DNA from: Terriglobales bacterium
GTDB lineage: Bacteria; Acidobacteriota; Terriglobia; Terriglobales; Acidobacteriaceae
DNA length: 64,000 nucleotides
Direction of reading: 5' to 3'
Assembly (NCBI GenBank): GCA_035487355.1
Contig: DATHMF010000043.1
Location: 1 to 64,000 of the forward strand
Shown: positions 1-8,330 of the stretch, piece by piece
Layout of the letters: each line of letters starts with the position of its first letter
How positions within the stretch are numbered: position 1 is the first letter of the stretch
Notes under the pieces: generated by a model
Seen by the model: only the letters and a program-made list of their open reading frames with translations
Databases searched by the model: none
Told to the model about the DNA's origin: nothing
Translations under genes and position numbers: made by a program

Positions 1-96
1 AGCACTTGTTTGGGGGTAGTCATGAGTTCCAATTTGCATTTTAGGCGGTGTCTGCAGTTTGTGTCGCCCCTCCAGGGCTCGTACTGTATTTTCAGC

Positions 97-150
97 TTAC
101 CCAGCGCTTCCGCGCTGGGCTAAACTCTTCGCCGCGCCTCCGGCGCTGGC
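97..150. repeat. REP-like double hairpin
   Basis: A perfect 8-bp stem (CCCAGCGC / GCGCTGGG, loop TTCC, 100-119) is followed by a second GC-rich stem (GCGCC / GGCGC, 134-146). It lies downstream of the minus-strand GWxTD gene. Paired GC-rich hairpins in intergenic spaces resemble the dispersed REP-like elements common in acidobacterial genomes. It could also stop transcription, but no T-tract follows on the minus strand. No gene is seen in 1-203. Confidence 0.5.
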
Positions 151-203
151 ACATCGTCTTACCATCGTTGTCGCACCTATGAATAAATTCGGGTTCTACA
201 GAA

Positions 204-1871
204 TCACTCCACAGCAAAATTGGCTGAAGGCGTGATGGTTTGCTTGGAGACGTTGTCGTTCACTTTAATCGTCAGGCGATAGGTTCCCGGCTCGAGCGAA
301 GCCAGCGGCATGCTTCTTTCCAGAGTAATCTTGTCACCAACTTTGCCCATCGTGTCGGTGGACTCTACCATGTGAGCTATTGGCTTGTTGGTGGCGATGT
401 TCACCACATCGTATTCGATAGTGGCAGAGGGTTTCTTGCTCTGCTCGTCAATCCCCAGGTTGTAAACCTGCATCCAGAAATTCATTTTCTGGTCACGGCG
501 GAAACCGGCAGGCTTGCCGTCGGAAGGTTCCACGCGCGGACACACCTTAGTATCGTCAATCACGCAGTTGCCAGCGCCCACGCTTTTGGTCGAAACTTTC
601 TCAATTCGGTCTGCTAGGATCAAGCTGGAAGAGGCCAGCTTGTCATCGCCGAACTCGGGAACGGTAAGTGCTCTGCTGAGACTGCTTATCCTGTCGCCTT
701 TCATGTCTTTCACGACAACATCCATGAGATAGCGGCCCGGGTGCAACGGGATTGCCTTCCAGTATATGGATCGGTTTTGCGTGGTCTTCTCCAGCAATTC
801 GGCGGGAACCTCTACGCTTACAGTATCCCCAAAGGTCTGGGCGACAAATTGCGTCATCGTGCTCACGGTTCCGGAAATATTCACCACGCCGCGCGCCACT
901 CCATCTTTGGTTTCAAAGGTGATGTCTTTGTTCCGCACCTGAATTGTGACGGGAACCAGCACGGCATCTGAGCCGGTCTTCACAAAATCAGTCCGTACAT
1001 CAAAGGGCATAGGGCCAGTACCGATGATGTGGGATACGTGTTCCTTCAAGCCCTTGAATTTGAATTCCGCTTGCCGTAGAAGTCCAACATATTGCTCCAG
1101 CCGATCAAACTCCTTGCTGTTTTGCTGGCTTTGCAGGCCGTTAGCCATGGGCTGCTGGCCGGCGCCGGGCACATGGGCAAGTGCATTTTTGTCCTCGGGA
1201 TTCATGGTCATGCGGTAGGCGCCGCACTGACAGTCATCCACAAATTCGATGTTTATATCGTCGCCGATGCCGTCAATGTGACGGTAGCGCCAGTCTTCGA
1301 AAGGATAGGTTGAAGTCATCCCACCGCCCTCTTCAATGGGACGCTGATAAGTGCCTCCTGAAGGATGCGACTCGATTTCATCAGGCTTACCGAATTTAAT
1401 ATAAATCATGCCGCGATCGGTCCTCCATCCGGGGATTCCGGCGGCAAAGTGCTCGTTGGCGTAGGTGAGGCGCCGGTAGTGCTCATCTTTGAACTCGTTT
1501 TCCGGGCTATCTGGTGTGGGGTTGCGGCGGTGCCAAACTATTTCGATAAACTGGTCACGCTCTTCATCGTTCGAGAGCTTTGCGAAAGCATCCAGTTCTT
1601 CCTGGGTGATAATGTAAATAACATCCTGCAGGAACTGCTTGTAAGGCTTAGCTAACTCCTCCCTCAGGGCCTTCGCGTTCTTCTCTTTTTGTTTCTTGCT
1701 CAGCGGGCGCTTTAAAGGATCGGCCGCGCTCTGTTTTCCGGTGACCTGTTTCTGGTCAGAGCTTTGCTCCTTGGTGGTATCAGTAGAGGACTGGGCCCAG
1801 ACCAGCGCGGTGAAGATCAGCAATCCTAAAGCAATGGCAGAAAAGCGGGAGAGAAAACGAACACTTGTCAT
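204..1871 (-). CDS. Secreted GWxTD-domain protein
   Basis: The 555-residue product has an N-terminal signal peptide (hydrophobic stretch at residues 10-26, ending near Ala26-Gln27) and a low-complexity Ser/Thr/Lys-rich linker. The family-defining GWRTD motif is at 148-152, followed by GMIYIKFGKPDEI, the conserved block of GWxTD proteins. The C-terminal half is beta-rich and may be Ig-like. GWxTD proteins are found mainly in Acidobacteria and Bacteroidota relatives; their biochemical role is unknown to me. The start is the ATG directly before the signal peptide. It stands alone, divergent from the efflux pair at 2242. The family call is firm, the function open. Confidence 0.85.
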   Translation of the reverse strand: MTSVRFLSRFSAIALGLLIFTALVWAQSSTDTTKEQSSDQKQVTGKQSAADPLKRPLSKKQKEKNAKALREELAKPYKQFLQDVIYIITQEELDAFAKLSNDEERDQFIEIVWHRRNPTPDSPENEFKDEHYRRLTYANEHFAAGIPGWRTDRGMIYIKFGKPDEIESHPSGGTYQRPIEEGGGMTSTYPFEDWRYRHIDGIGDDINIEFVDDCQCGAYRMTMNPEDKNALAHVPGAGQQPMANGLQSQQNSKEFDRLEQYVGLLRQAEFKFKGLKEHVSHIIGTGPMPFDVRTDFVKTGSDAVLVPVTIQVRNKDITFETKDGVARGVVNISGTVSTMTQFVAQTFGDTVSVEVPAELLEKTTQNRSIYWKAIPLHPGRYLMDVVVKDMKGDRISSLSRALTVPEFGDDKLASSSLILADRIEKVSTKSVGAGNCVIDDTKVCPRVEPSDGKPAGFRRDQKMNFWMQVYNLGIDEQSKKPSATIEYDVVNIATNKPIAHMVESTDTMGKVGDKITLERSMPLASLEPGTYRLTIKVNDNVSKQTITPSANFAVE

Positions 1872-2241
1872 AAGAGGTTGCTCCAGAAAACAGCTTAGAT
1901 GGACTCGAAAATTGTAGTTTCAAATGATCTTCGAAGCAAGTGATTACTTACATTGCATCCGTCCGATGCAAGCCCCTCCCTGGTACCTGGATTGTTCATC
2001 ATGTCTTATTTCAAACGTCATATGTATTAGCGGCAGGTCCTAATGGGCACCAGGGTCTCGAAATAGAACTGCGGCATTTTTTTGTTCTGCCGGTTTCTTC
2101 CTTTGACCGGCAAATGCGAATATAATTTTCGACGGGGCAAGACTCTTTTAAATCTGGAACGTCCAAATGTGGTTGAGGTGTGCCCCGGGGACGGTTTCAG
2201 GGAACTTTTCAGAACAAACCAACGTAACTGATTGAGGAATC
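1872..2241 (+). promoter_or_regulatory. Divergent intergenic region with a candidate -10 box
   Basis: This 370-bp space separates the minus-strand GWxTD gene from the plus-strand membrane-fusion gene and should hold both promoters. A perfect TATAAT is at 2121-2126. TTGACC at 2103-2108 is too close (12-bp spacer) to be its -35 partner, and no good -35 lies at 16-18 bp. I see no gene and no strong operator here. The TATAAT is only a candidate. Confidence 0.3.
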
Positions 2242-3633
2242 ATGAACCTGAAGAAACTCCTGATTATCGGCGGAATCGTCTTGGCTGTAGTACTTATGGT
2301 AGGCATTACCGTGGTGCACAACGCCCAGGGAGTGGTTGGGGTCCAGATGGCCAAGGTGAAACCTCAAGACCTGACTTCAACGGTAACCGCATCGGGTCAA
2401 ATTACGCCTAAGACCTTTGTCAATATCGGCGCCAATGCCATGGGCAAGATCACCAAGCTCTATGTAAAAGAGGGCGATCAGATCAAGAAAGGCGAAAAAC
2501 TGGCGCAACTGGAAAACGTGCAGTCCACGGCCGACGTGGGCGCGCAACGGGCCATGCTCTCGGCCAATGAAGCGGATGCGATTGCGGCCGACGCCGGACT
2601 GAAGACGTCAATTGCGCAACTGAACCGGGACAAGGCTGATTTGGGGCAGAAAAAGCTGGACTACGACCGCGCCGAAGGGCTTTACCGGTCTGAACTAATC
2701 TCCAAGGCGGATTACGACGCGCGCAAGGCGGCTTATGAAACCGCGGATGCCAACGTTGCTCAATCTGAGGCGCGCATTGCCCAAAGCAAAGCCCAGCGGG
2801 ATTCCGCCCAAGGGCACGTAACCTCGGCGCGCGCCACCCTCACCCGCTTCAGCGATCTGCTCAATAAGACCGTTTATACCGCTCCCTTTGACGGCACAAT
2901 CACCAATTTGCCAGTACATGAGGGAGAGACGGTGGTGATGGGAATACAGAACTCCCCGGGCAGCACTCTTATGACGCTGGCTGATCTTTCTGTGATCACG
3001 GCGGAGGTCAGGGTTGATGAGACTGATATTGTGAATGTCAAGCTGGGACAGCCGGCGGAGGTCACCATTGATGCCATTCCTAAAAAGGTCTTTCATGGCA
3101 CGGTGACTGAGATTGGCGACAACGCCATTATCCGCTCCACGGGTGTGGCAACCTCGCAGAGCACGACCGGCACCGAAGAAGCCAAGGATTTCAAGGTTGT
3201 CGTCACATTGAGCGACCCGCCGGCGAACCTGCGTCCCGGCCTTTCCACCACGGCCAAGATCACGACAGCATCGCGCTCGCACGTGCTTGCAGTACCGCTG
3301 CAGGCCCTGACCATTCGGCAAGCCAAGGACCTGCAAGACAACGCCGACAAAAAGAACAACGTGCAGGCAGCAGGACCTGCCTCGGACAACCAAGGTAAAG
3401 ACGACCCCGGCAAGAAGGAGTTGCAGGGCGTCTTCGTGGTGGAGAACAATAAAGCTAAGTTTGTCACGGTAGAAACTGGCGTTTCCGCAGTTACGGACAT
3501 CGAAGTTTTAAGTGGGCTCAAGGAAAACGACACGATTGTGACCGGCAGCTATAAAGTGTTGCGGACCCTGCGCAACGGGACAAGAGTCAAACAAGATACG
3601 AGCGAAGTGCGGCCCGACGAACAAAAGTCGTGA
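2242..3633 (+). CDS. HlyD/MacA-type membrane-fusion (periplasmic adaptor) protein
   Basis: The 463-residue protein has an N-terminal membrane anchor (about 5-25). A split biotinyl-lipoyl domain follows (first half about 57-90 with GKITKLYVKEGDQIKKGE, second half about 215-245), separated by a long Ala/Gln/Lys-rich coiled coil (95-205). A beta-barrel domain and a membrane-proximal domain complete it. This is the order of RND/MacA-type adaptors, which couple an inner-membrane transporter to an outer-membrane channel. The ATG is preceded by GAGGAA. An insertion rich in Lys/Asp/Gln (about 360-395) sits in the membrane-proximal region. The ABC ATPase gene follows after 46 bp, so the pair is probably MacAB-like. 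No permease gene follows. Confidence 0.88.
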   Translation: MNLKKLLIIGGIVLAVVLMVGITVVHNAQGVVGVQMAKVKPQDLTSTVTASGQITPKTFVNIGANAMGKITKLYVKEGDQIKKGEKLAQLENVQSTADVGAQRAMLSANEADAIAADAGLKTSIAQLNRDKADLGQKKLDYDRAEGLYRSELISKADYDARKAAYETADANVAQSEARIAQSKAQRDSAQGHVTSARATLTRFSDLLNKTVYTAPFDGTITNLPVHEGETVVMGIQNSPGSTLMTLADLSVITAEVRVDETDIVNVKLGQPAEVTIDAIPKKVFHGTVTEIGDNAIIRSTGVATSQSTTGTEEAKDFKVVVTLSDPPANLRPGLSTTAKITTASRSHVLAVPLQALTIRQAKDLQDNADKKNNVQAAGPASDNQGKDDPGKKELQGVFVVENNKAKFVTVETGVSAVTDIEVLSGLKENDTIVTGSYKVLRTLRNGTRVKQDTSEVRPDEQKS

Positions 3634-3679
3634 TCTCTTCGTAACGTGAACAGGAACCAGACGAACCGGAAAAGGATTT

Positions 3680-4426
3680 ATGTCTACCCAATTGGCCAAT
3701 ATGATTGATCCTACGACGCAAGCGCCCCCGACAGATTGCATCATCTACACCCAGAATCTCTGGAAGACCTACGATATGGGGTCAGAGCAGCAGGTGCACG
3801 CTCTGCAAGGCCTCCATTTGCAAATTGGACGCAACGAGTACGTGGCCATCATGGGCCCCTCGGGTTCAGGCAAATCCACGCTCATGAACCTGATCGGATG
3901 TCTGGATACGCCCAGCCAGGGACAATACTGGCTCAACGGCCAACTGGTCAGCGAGTTGGATGATGACGAGCTGGCGCGCATCCGCAACAAGGAAATTGGT
4001 TTTGTCTTTCAGACCTTCAACCTTCTGGCCCGCGCCACCGCCCTGCACAACGTGGAGTTGCCGCTCATCTACAACGGCACACCCGCGCACGAACGCATCG
4101 AACGCGCCAAGGCGGCGCTGGGCATTGTGAACCTGGAACCACGCATGCATCACAAGCCTAACGAGCTTTCCGGCGGCCAGCGCCAGCGTGTAGCCATTGC
4201 GCGCGCGCTGGTGAACCATCCTTCGATCATCCTCGCCGACGAGCCCACGGGAAACCTGGACTCACAAACCGGCAAAGAGATCATGGCCCTGTTCGATCAA
4301 CTGCACTCCCAGGGCAACACCATTATTCTGGTGACCCACGAGCACGACATCGCTGCTTACGCCCACCGCGTAATCTACATCAAAGACGGGGTGATTAGCA
4401 GCGACGAGCGTAACCCCAGAAAGTAG
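3680..4426 (+). CDS. ABC transporter ATP-binding protein (MacB/LolD type)
   Basis: This is a 248-residue soluble ATPase. Visible are Walker A (GPSGSGKST), the Q-loop in FVFQTFNLL, the signature [15 protein letters not shown], Walker B ([16 protein letters not shown]) and the switch His in VTHEHD. The DEPTGNLDS wording is typical of the LolD/FtsE/MacB family, which drives extrusion of lipoproteins, peptides or antibiotics through FtsX-like permeases. AAAAGGA precedes the ATG. It is cotranscribed with the adaptor upstream. The usual permease is absent on both sides, so the partner must be encoded elsewhere. Confidence 0.9.
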   Translation: MSTQLANMIDPTTQAPPTDCIIYTQNLWKTYDMGSEQQVHALQGLHLQIGRNEYVAIMGPSGSGKSTLMNLIGCLDTPSQGQYWLNGQLVSELDDDELARIRNKEIGFVFQTFNLLARATALHNVELPLIYNGTPAHERIERAKAALGIVNLEPRMHHKPNELSGGQRQRVAIARALVNHPSIILADEPTGNLDSQTGKEIMALFDQLHSQGNTIILVTHEHDIAAYAHRVIYIKDGVISSDERNPRK

Positions 4427-4444
4427 TTAATGATGGTGGAAGAT

Positions 4445-4490
4445 CATGTGGGCAAGATGCCCCACATGACAGCCGGCGGGACGCCGGCGC
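4445..4490. repeat. Paired inverted repeats, REP/terminator-like
   Basis: Just after the ABC ATPase stop, an imperfect hairpin (CATGTGGGC / GCCC-C-ACATG, 4445-4468) is followed by a perfect 7-bp stem GCCGGCG-GGA-CGCCGGC (4472-4488). The second stem resembles GC-rich dispersed repeats seen in acidobacterial genomes. No U-tract follows, so a simple Rho-independent terminator is less likely, but the hairpins may end or stabilise the efflux transcript. Confidence 0.45.
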
Positions 4491-4577
4491 TACCTGGGCC
4501 TTGTGGTTAGCTTTTCTTTTGATACTGTAGAATGAATCAGGAGCTAGTGATGCTCCCTTCCTGAGCGCAACTCATCC

Positions 4578-4667
4578 GGAGAGATGGCCGAGTGGCTGAA
4601 GGCGCACGCTTGGAAAGCGTGTATACGTTAACGCGTATCGTGGGTTCGAATCCCACTCTCTCCGCCA
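4578..4667 (+). tRNA. tRNA-Ser (GGA anticodon)
   Basis: The acceptor stem GGAGAGA (4578-4584) pairs with TCTCTCC (4657-4663), with discriminator G4664 and an encoded CCA (4665-4667). The anticodon arm is CACGC-TTGGAAA-GCGTG, giving anticodon GGA, which reads UCC/UCU serine codons. A long variable arm (TATACGTTAACGCGTATC region) marks this as a class II tRNA. The T-arm is GTGGG-TTCGAAT-CCCAC. Confidence 0.97.
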
Positions 4668-4820
4668 TAAACAAAGGACTTAGCTTGGGTGCGCACAATA
4701 CACAATGTGGCTAACCTCGGAGTACATGTTGATCTAATGACTGTTGTGACCATTTAGCAAATCAAGAAAATTTTCATACTAACCGAAACCGGACTTTCAG
4801 ACATGAAATCCTAGCATCTC

Positions 4821-4864
4821 GGCAAAAATACAAGGGCGCTGCCAACTAAAGTCGGCAACGCCCT
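4821..4864 (-). terminator. Rho-independent terminator of the small gene at 4960-5178
   Basis: Read on the minus strand, a stem of AGGGCG + TGCC pairs with GGCA + CGCCCT (one 1x1 mismatch, 10-nt loop, 4833-4864). It is followed directly by TTGTATTTTTG. This has the hairpin-plus-T-tract form of an intrinsic terminator and lies about 95 bp past the stop codon of the small minus-strand gene, supporting real transcription there. The rest of 4668-4959 shows no gene. Confidence 0.6.
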
Positions 4865-4959
4865 GTTTGACTAACCTAATGTGATGCTACTGTTTCGTTT
4901 TCTTCGATGTTTTTCTGTGTGTGGAGTCCTTCATCTCCGCTACTTAGCAAGGAGCAACG

Positions 4960-5178
4960 CTAAGATCTCTTCGCTTTGATTCTTCGAAAAATAACATGTG
5001 GTTCTGGTTTAAGCAGCTTGTCGGCCAAATCAAGATATTTCTGAATCCAAGCTTCTTCCTCTTCCTCAGCGGAGAGAGGCCCCTTGTCTTTTTTCAGCAA
5101 AAAGCCGAGCTGTTCGTAGTCCGGGAATCGTTTCATGAGGCTCGTCCAGCGCCGCCGGTGCGTACGTAATCTACTCAA
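4960..5178 (-). CDS. Small hypothetical protein
   Basis: This is a short charged protein of up to 72 residues, starting at TTG; an ATG start at 5136 would give 58 residues. It contains an acidic run (SAEEEEEAW) and a basic C-terminus, with no signal peptide or membrane segment. No family is recognised. In favour of a real gene are a plausible amphipathic composition (PDYEQLGFLLKKDKGPLS) and the intrinsic terminator downstream. No clear ribosome-binding site is visible at either start. Confidence 0.45.
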   Translation of the reverse strand: MSRLRTHRRRWTSLMKRFPDYEQLGFLLKKDKGPLSAEEEEEAWIQKYLDLADKLLKPEPHVIFRRIKAKRS

Positions 5179-5206
5179 CCTAAGCCGAGCGGATGTTTGC
5201 GGTATC

Positions 5207-5252
5207 CGAGAGGCGTCCCACCGTTGATACGCAAGGCTAAAAACGCCTCTCG
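5207..5252. repeat. 10-bp inverted repeat with 26-nt loop
   Basis: CGAGAGGCGT (5207-5216) and ACGCCTCTCG (5243-5252) are perfect inverted copies. On the plus strand TGTTTTGATC follows. On the minus strand the structure lies between the end of the large TIG gene and the small gene, so it could be a transcript-end hairpin of the former or a leader structure of the latter. Confidence 0.45.
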
Positions 5253-5341
5253 TGTTTTGATCAGATCATCCTATTTTAGGAAGAATGGTTGAAGTCAACC
5301 TCCAGAATATTTGACTACTGTCCCGCTCCTGCAAGGCACTT

Positions 5342-8215
5342 TTAGAGCAGCGAGATCACAGTCAGTGTCACTGCATTGGAGGTGCCTCCGCCTGGGGCGG
5401 GATTGAAGACGGTGACCGCATGTCCCCCGAGACTCAGCAGACCGCTGTTAGCGACCTGAGCCTTAAGTTGAGTGGAGCTTACAAATGTAGTCGGATATTG
5501 CGCACCGTCAATCAGCACTACCGACCCACTAACAAATCCCGAACCACTGATGGTAAGGGTGTAGCCGCTTAGCACAGAAACTACGGGGTTAGGTGAAACG
5601 CTTGAGATAGAAGGCACGGGATTGTTGACCGTGAAGGTTAGATGCGCACTCGTACCGCCGCCCGGCGCAGGGTTGACCACGGTAATGGAAAGAGTTCCGG
5701 CAGAGGCGATGTCATTGGCAGGAATGGTTGCGCTGAGTTGAGTGCCACTGACGAAGGTTGTGTTTCGACTGGAGCCATTCACCTGGACCACTGCCCCATT
5801 AACAAAATTGGAGCCATTGACCGTCAGGGTGAAAGCTGGGCCGCCCACAGTAGTTGCGCTTGGCGAAATACTTGTGAGCGAGGGAACCGGATTATTGACA
5901 GTAAGGGTGAGCGATCCACTAGCCCCGCCCGGGTTGACTACCGTAATAGAAAGAGTTCCGGCAGAAGCGATGTCACTCGCTGGGATAGCCGCGCTGAGCT
6001 GAGCGCTGCTGACAAAGGTCGTGGTTCGACTGGAGCCGTTGACCTGGACTACCGACCCATTAATAAAATTCGTGCCATTCACTGTCAGGGTAAAGGCTGG
6101 GCCGCCAGCAAAGGCAGTACTTGGGGAAATGCTGGTGAGCGTGGGAACCGGATTATTGACAACGAGGGCTAACGCTGCCGAAGCGCCACCGTCCGGGTTT
6201 ACCACCGTAATAGAGAGAGTTCCGGTAGAGGCAATGTCACTGGCAGGAATAGCCGCGCTGAGCTGAGTGTTGCCGACGAAAGTCGTGCTTCGACTGGATC
6301 CGTTGACCTGCACCACTGACCCGTTAACAAAACTCGTGCCATTCACCGTCAGAGTGAAAGCTGGGCCGCCCGCAAAGGTTGTGCTTGGGGAGATGCTGGT
6401 GAGCGAGGGGGGCGGATTATTGACAACGAGCGAAAGTGCGGCCGAAGCGCCGCCGCCCGGTGCGGGATTTACCACCGTAATGGAAAGAGTTCCAGCAGAA
6501 GCAATGTCACTGGCAGGGATGGCCGCGCTGAGTTGAGTGCTGCTGACAAAGGTCGTGCTACGGCTGGAGCCGTTGACCTGGACTACTGACCCATTCACAA
6601 ATTTCGTTCCATTCACTGTCAGGGTAAAAGCTGGGCCGCCCGCGAAGGTTGTGCTTGGAGAGATGCTGGTGAGCGAGGGAACCGGATTATTGACGGTAAA
6701 GATGAGAGGCGCACTGGTGCCACCGGAGGAGGTCACTGTGATGGAGAGGGATCCAGCGTTGGCGAGGTCACCTGCGGTAAGCGTGGCCGTCAACTGGGTG
6801 CTGCTCACAAAAGCCGTGCTGCGGCTCGCCCCATTGACCTGGACCAACGAAGTGGCAGTAAAGTTCGTACCAGTGGCTGTGAGTGTGAGTGGACCGCTGC
6901 CTGCTATAGCGCTCGAAGGAGAAATACCGATCAAGGTCGGCGCTGTGGTGAAAACAGTGAGGTTTTGAGAACCAGACTGCCAGCCGCCACCTTCAGGGTT
7001 CGATACGCTCAAGGTTTGCGTTCCCGGGTTCGCTAAATCACTGCCGCTGAGCTGCACGCTGAGTTGAGTCCCACCGAGAAAGGTAGTAGGACGGCTGCTG
7101 CCGTTAAACAATATTTGCGAGTCCGCAAAGAAGTTGGTTCCGGTCAGGGTTATCGTCTGAGAGCTGCCGGCGGGCACGCTCGTGGGAGAGATACTTCGCA
7201 AGATCGGCATATTCGAAGAACTCTGCAGCAGGGGGTTGAGGATCGCCTCCAGTTGGGCGGCTGTCGCCTGCTTATTCAGGTAGGATTGCTGCATGTTGGG
7301 TGTCTGGGACCAACTGTTGCAGCCCACGCACTGTGACGTGGTGGGGAAAACGGTTGTCTGGCCGTTCAAGCCCGAAGCGATGAAATTCGTTCCCAGGCCG
7401 CGGACGGCAAACAGAAGGGCCACCTGGCCAAAACCTGCCACGGGGTTTCCGCCATTGGCTAGTTGCCAGGCGTCCTTGACGGGATCTTTCGTTGGATCGG
7501 ACGTTGAGGACGGCCCAGTTATCACATCCTGGCTCATTTGGGCCCCTGACGAAACAATCTCACCCGGCCAGTTGGCAAACACGAAACTGGCGGCGTCGGC
7601 ATCCACGCGGAAGTTGTGCTCGTTGCCGGAGGGGAACCAGCCGGCTTCAGACACCAGACGTTTCACCTTCTGGGTCACAAGCTGCATGCCGGTAAGCGGG
7701 CTGATGGAATCCGGCTGGCTTTGCAGCAGGGCCTGCAGCGGTTGATAGTATCCACTGGCCACGATATACACGCTGTGGTCGGGAGCATTCGCCAGCGCCT
7801 GCCGGTAAACGGTTACTGCATCGGGATAGTTGGCGCGTGTATCGCCAGGAGTGCCGAACTGATTGGTGATCTGTTGCGTGTAACTGCTGGTAGCGGAGTT
7901 TTCCAAAATAGGCGTCATGCCCTTGTGCGCACCGATGAGAACATTGGGGTGGCCGTAGTAGTTCGCTATGGCACGCATGGTGGGGGCGCTGTAGTCGTTC
8001 GCCGACGAGCAGATCAGAGCCAGCACGTTGACCTCGCCGCGGTCGGAAAGCCCCCAAAGGACAGCGTGATTGCCGACGTCATCCACGGACATGGACATAT
8101 CGTCATCGAAAATGATGTTGACCGGTGCGACCGGGTCTTGCAATTGAGAAAACAAGGGAATTGCAGAGAACAGCAAGAGACATGCCATTGCGGCAGCCGA
8201 TATGAGTCGCTTCAT
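5342..8215 (-). CDS. Secreted nucleoside-hydrolase-like protein with seven IPT/TIG repeats
   Basis: The chosen ATG (8215) gives 957 residues and opens a good signal peptide (MKRLISAAAMACLLLFSAIP). The N-terminal domain (about 30-335) resembles inosine/uridine-preferring nucleoside hydrolases: FDDDMSMSVDD stands in for the DTDxGxDVDD calcium/ribose motif, and NFRVDADAASFVF for the FNxxxDPEAA block. Seven IPT/TIG Ig-like repeats of about 86-91 residues follow, each starting near (P)SLTSISPS and ending near VVNN. It is probably exported and surface-exposed. The second residue of the DTD motif is Asp, so activity is uncertain. It follows the nucleotide-sugar dehydrogenase with a 115-bp gap and may be the last gene of the EPS operon or independent. 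Confidence 0.8.
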   Translation of the reverse strand: MKRLISAAAMACLLLFSAIPLFSQLQDPVAPVNIIFDDDMSMSVDDVGNHAVLWGLSDRGEVNVLALICSSANDYSAPTMRAIANYYGHPNVLIGAHKGMTPILENSATSSYTQQITNQFGTPGDTRANYPDAVTVYRQALANAPDHSVYIVASGYYQPLQALLQSQPDSISPLTGMQLVTQKVKRLVSEAGWFPSGNEHNFRVDADAASFVFANWPGEIVSSGAQMSQDVITGPSSTSDPTKDPVKDAWQLANGGNPVAGFGQVALLFAVRGLGTNFIASGLNGQTTVFPTTSQCVGCNSWSQTPNMQQSYLNKQATAAQLEAILNPLLQSSSNMPILRSISPTSVPAGSSQTITLTGTNFFADSQILFNGSSRPTTFLGGTQLSVQLSGSDLANPGTQTLSVSNPEGGGWQSGSQNLTVFTTAPTLIGISPSSAIAGSGPLTLTATGTNFTATSLVQVNGASRSTAFVSSTQLTATLTAGDLANAGSLSITVTSSGGTSAPLIFTVNNPVPSLTSISPSTTFAGGPAFTLTVNGTKFVNGSVVQVNGSSRSTTFVSSTQLSAAIPASDIASAGTLSITVVNPAPGGGASAALSLVVNNPPPSLTSISPSTTFAGGPAFTLTVNGTSFVNGSVVQVNGSSRSTTFVGNTQLSAAIPASDIASTGTLSITVVNPDGGASAALALVVNNPVPTLTSISPSTAFAGGPAFTLTVNGTNFINGSVVQVNGSSRTTTFVSSAQLSAAIPASDIASAGTLSITVVNPGGASGSLTLTVNNPVPSLTSISPSATTVGGPAFTLTVNGSNFVNGAVVQVNGSSRNTTFVSGTQLSATIPANDIASAGTLSITVVNPAPGGGTSAHLTFTVNNPVPSISSVSPNPVVSVLSGYTLTISGSGFVSGSVVLIDGAQYPTTFVSSTQLKAQVANSGLLSLGGHAVTVFNPAPGGGTSNAVTLTVISLL
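5345..7213 (-). repeat. Seven coding tandem repeats (IPT/TIG units)
   Basis: Approximate units are 6944-7213, 6686-6943, 6416-6685, 6152-6415, 5891-6151, 5621-5890 and 5345-5620, each 258-276 bp. The four central units (5621-6685) are highly similar in both protein and DNA, suggesting recent duplication or homogenisation. The outer units have diverged. Such arrays are prone to copy-number change and assembly collapse. Confidence 0.85.
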
Positions 8216-8330
8216 GGGAGTATCCTCGTAGAAATTGTTGGTGAAAGGGTCCTGGGTAGTGCGTAACTGGATTTCAGTCCGCAACTTTCATCAAGAAAGG
8301 GTCCGAATCTAACTTTTCTGTTCCGAGAAT

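Noticed and set aside
5642..6968. Regularly spaced DNA repeats resembling a repeat array, and plus-strand reading frames over them
   Set aside because: The period is about 260-270 bp and in frame with the minus-strand TIG protein; they are coding repeats, not CRISPR, and the plus frames are antisense shadows.
7616..8266. 216-codon plus-strand open frame
   Set aside because: Antisense to the hydrolase-like domain of the TIG protein; no domain and no ribosome-binding site.
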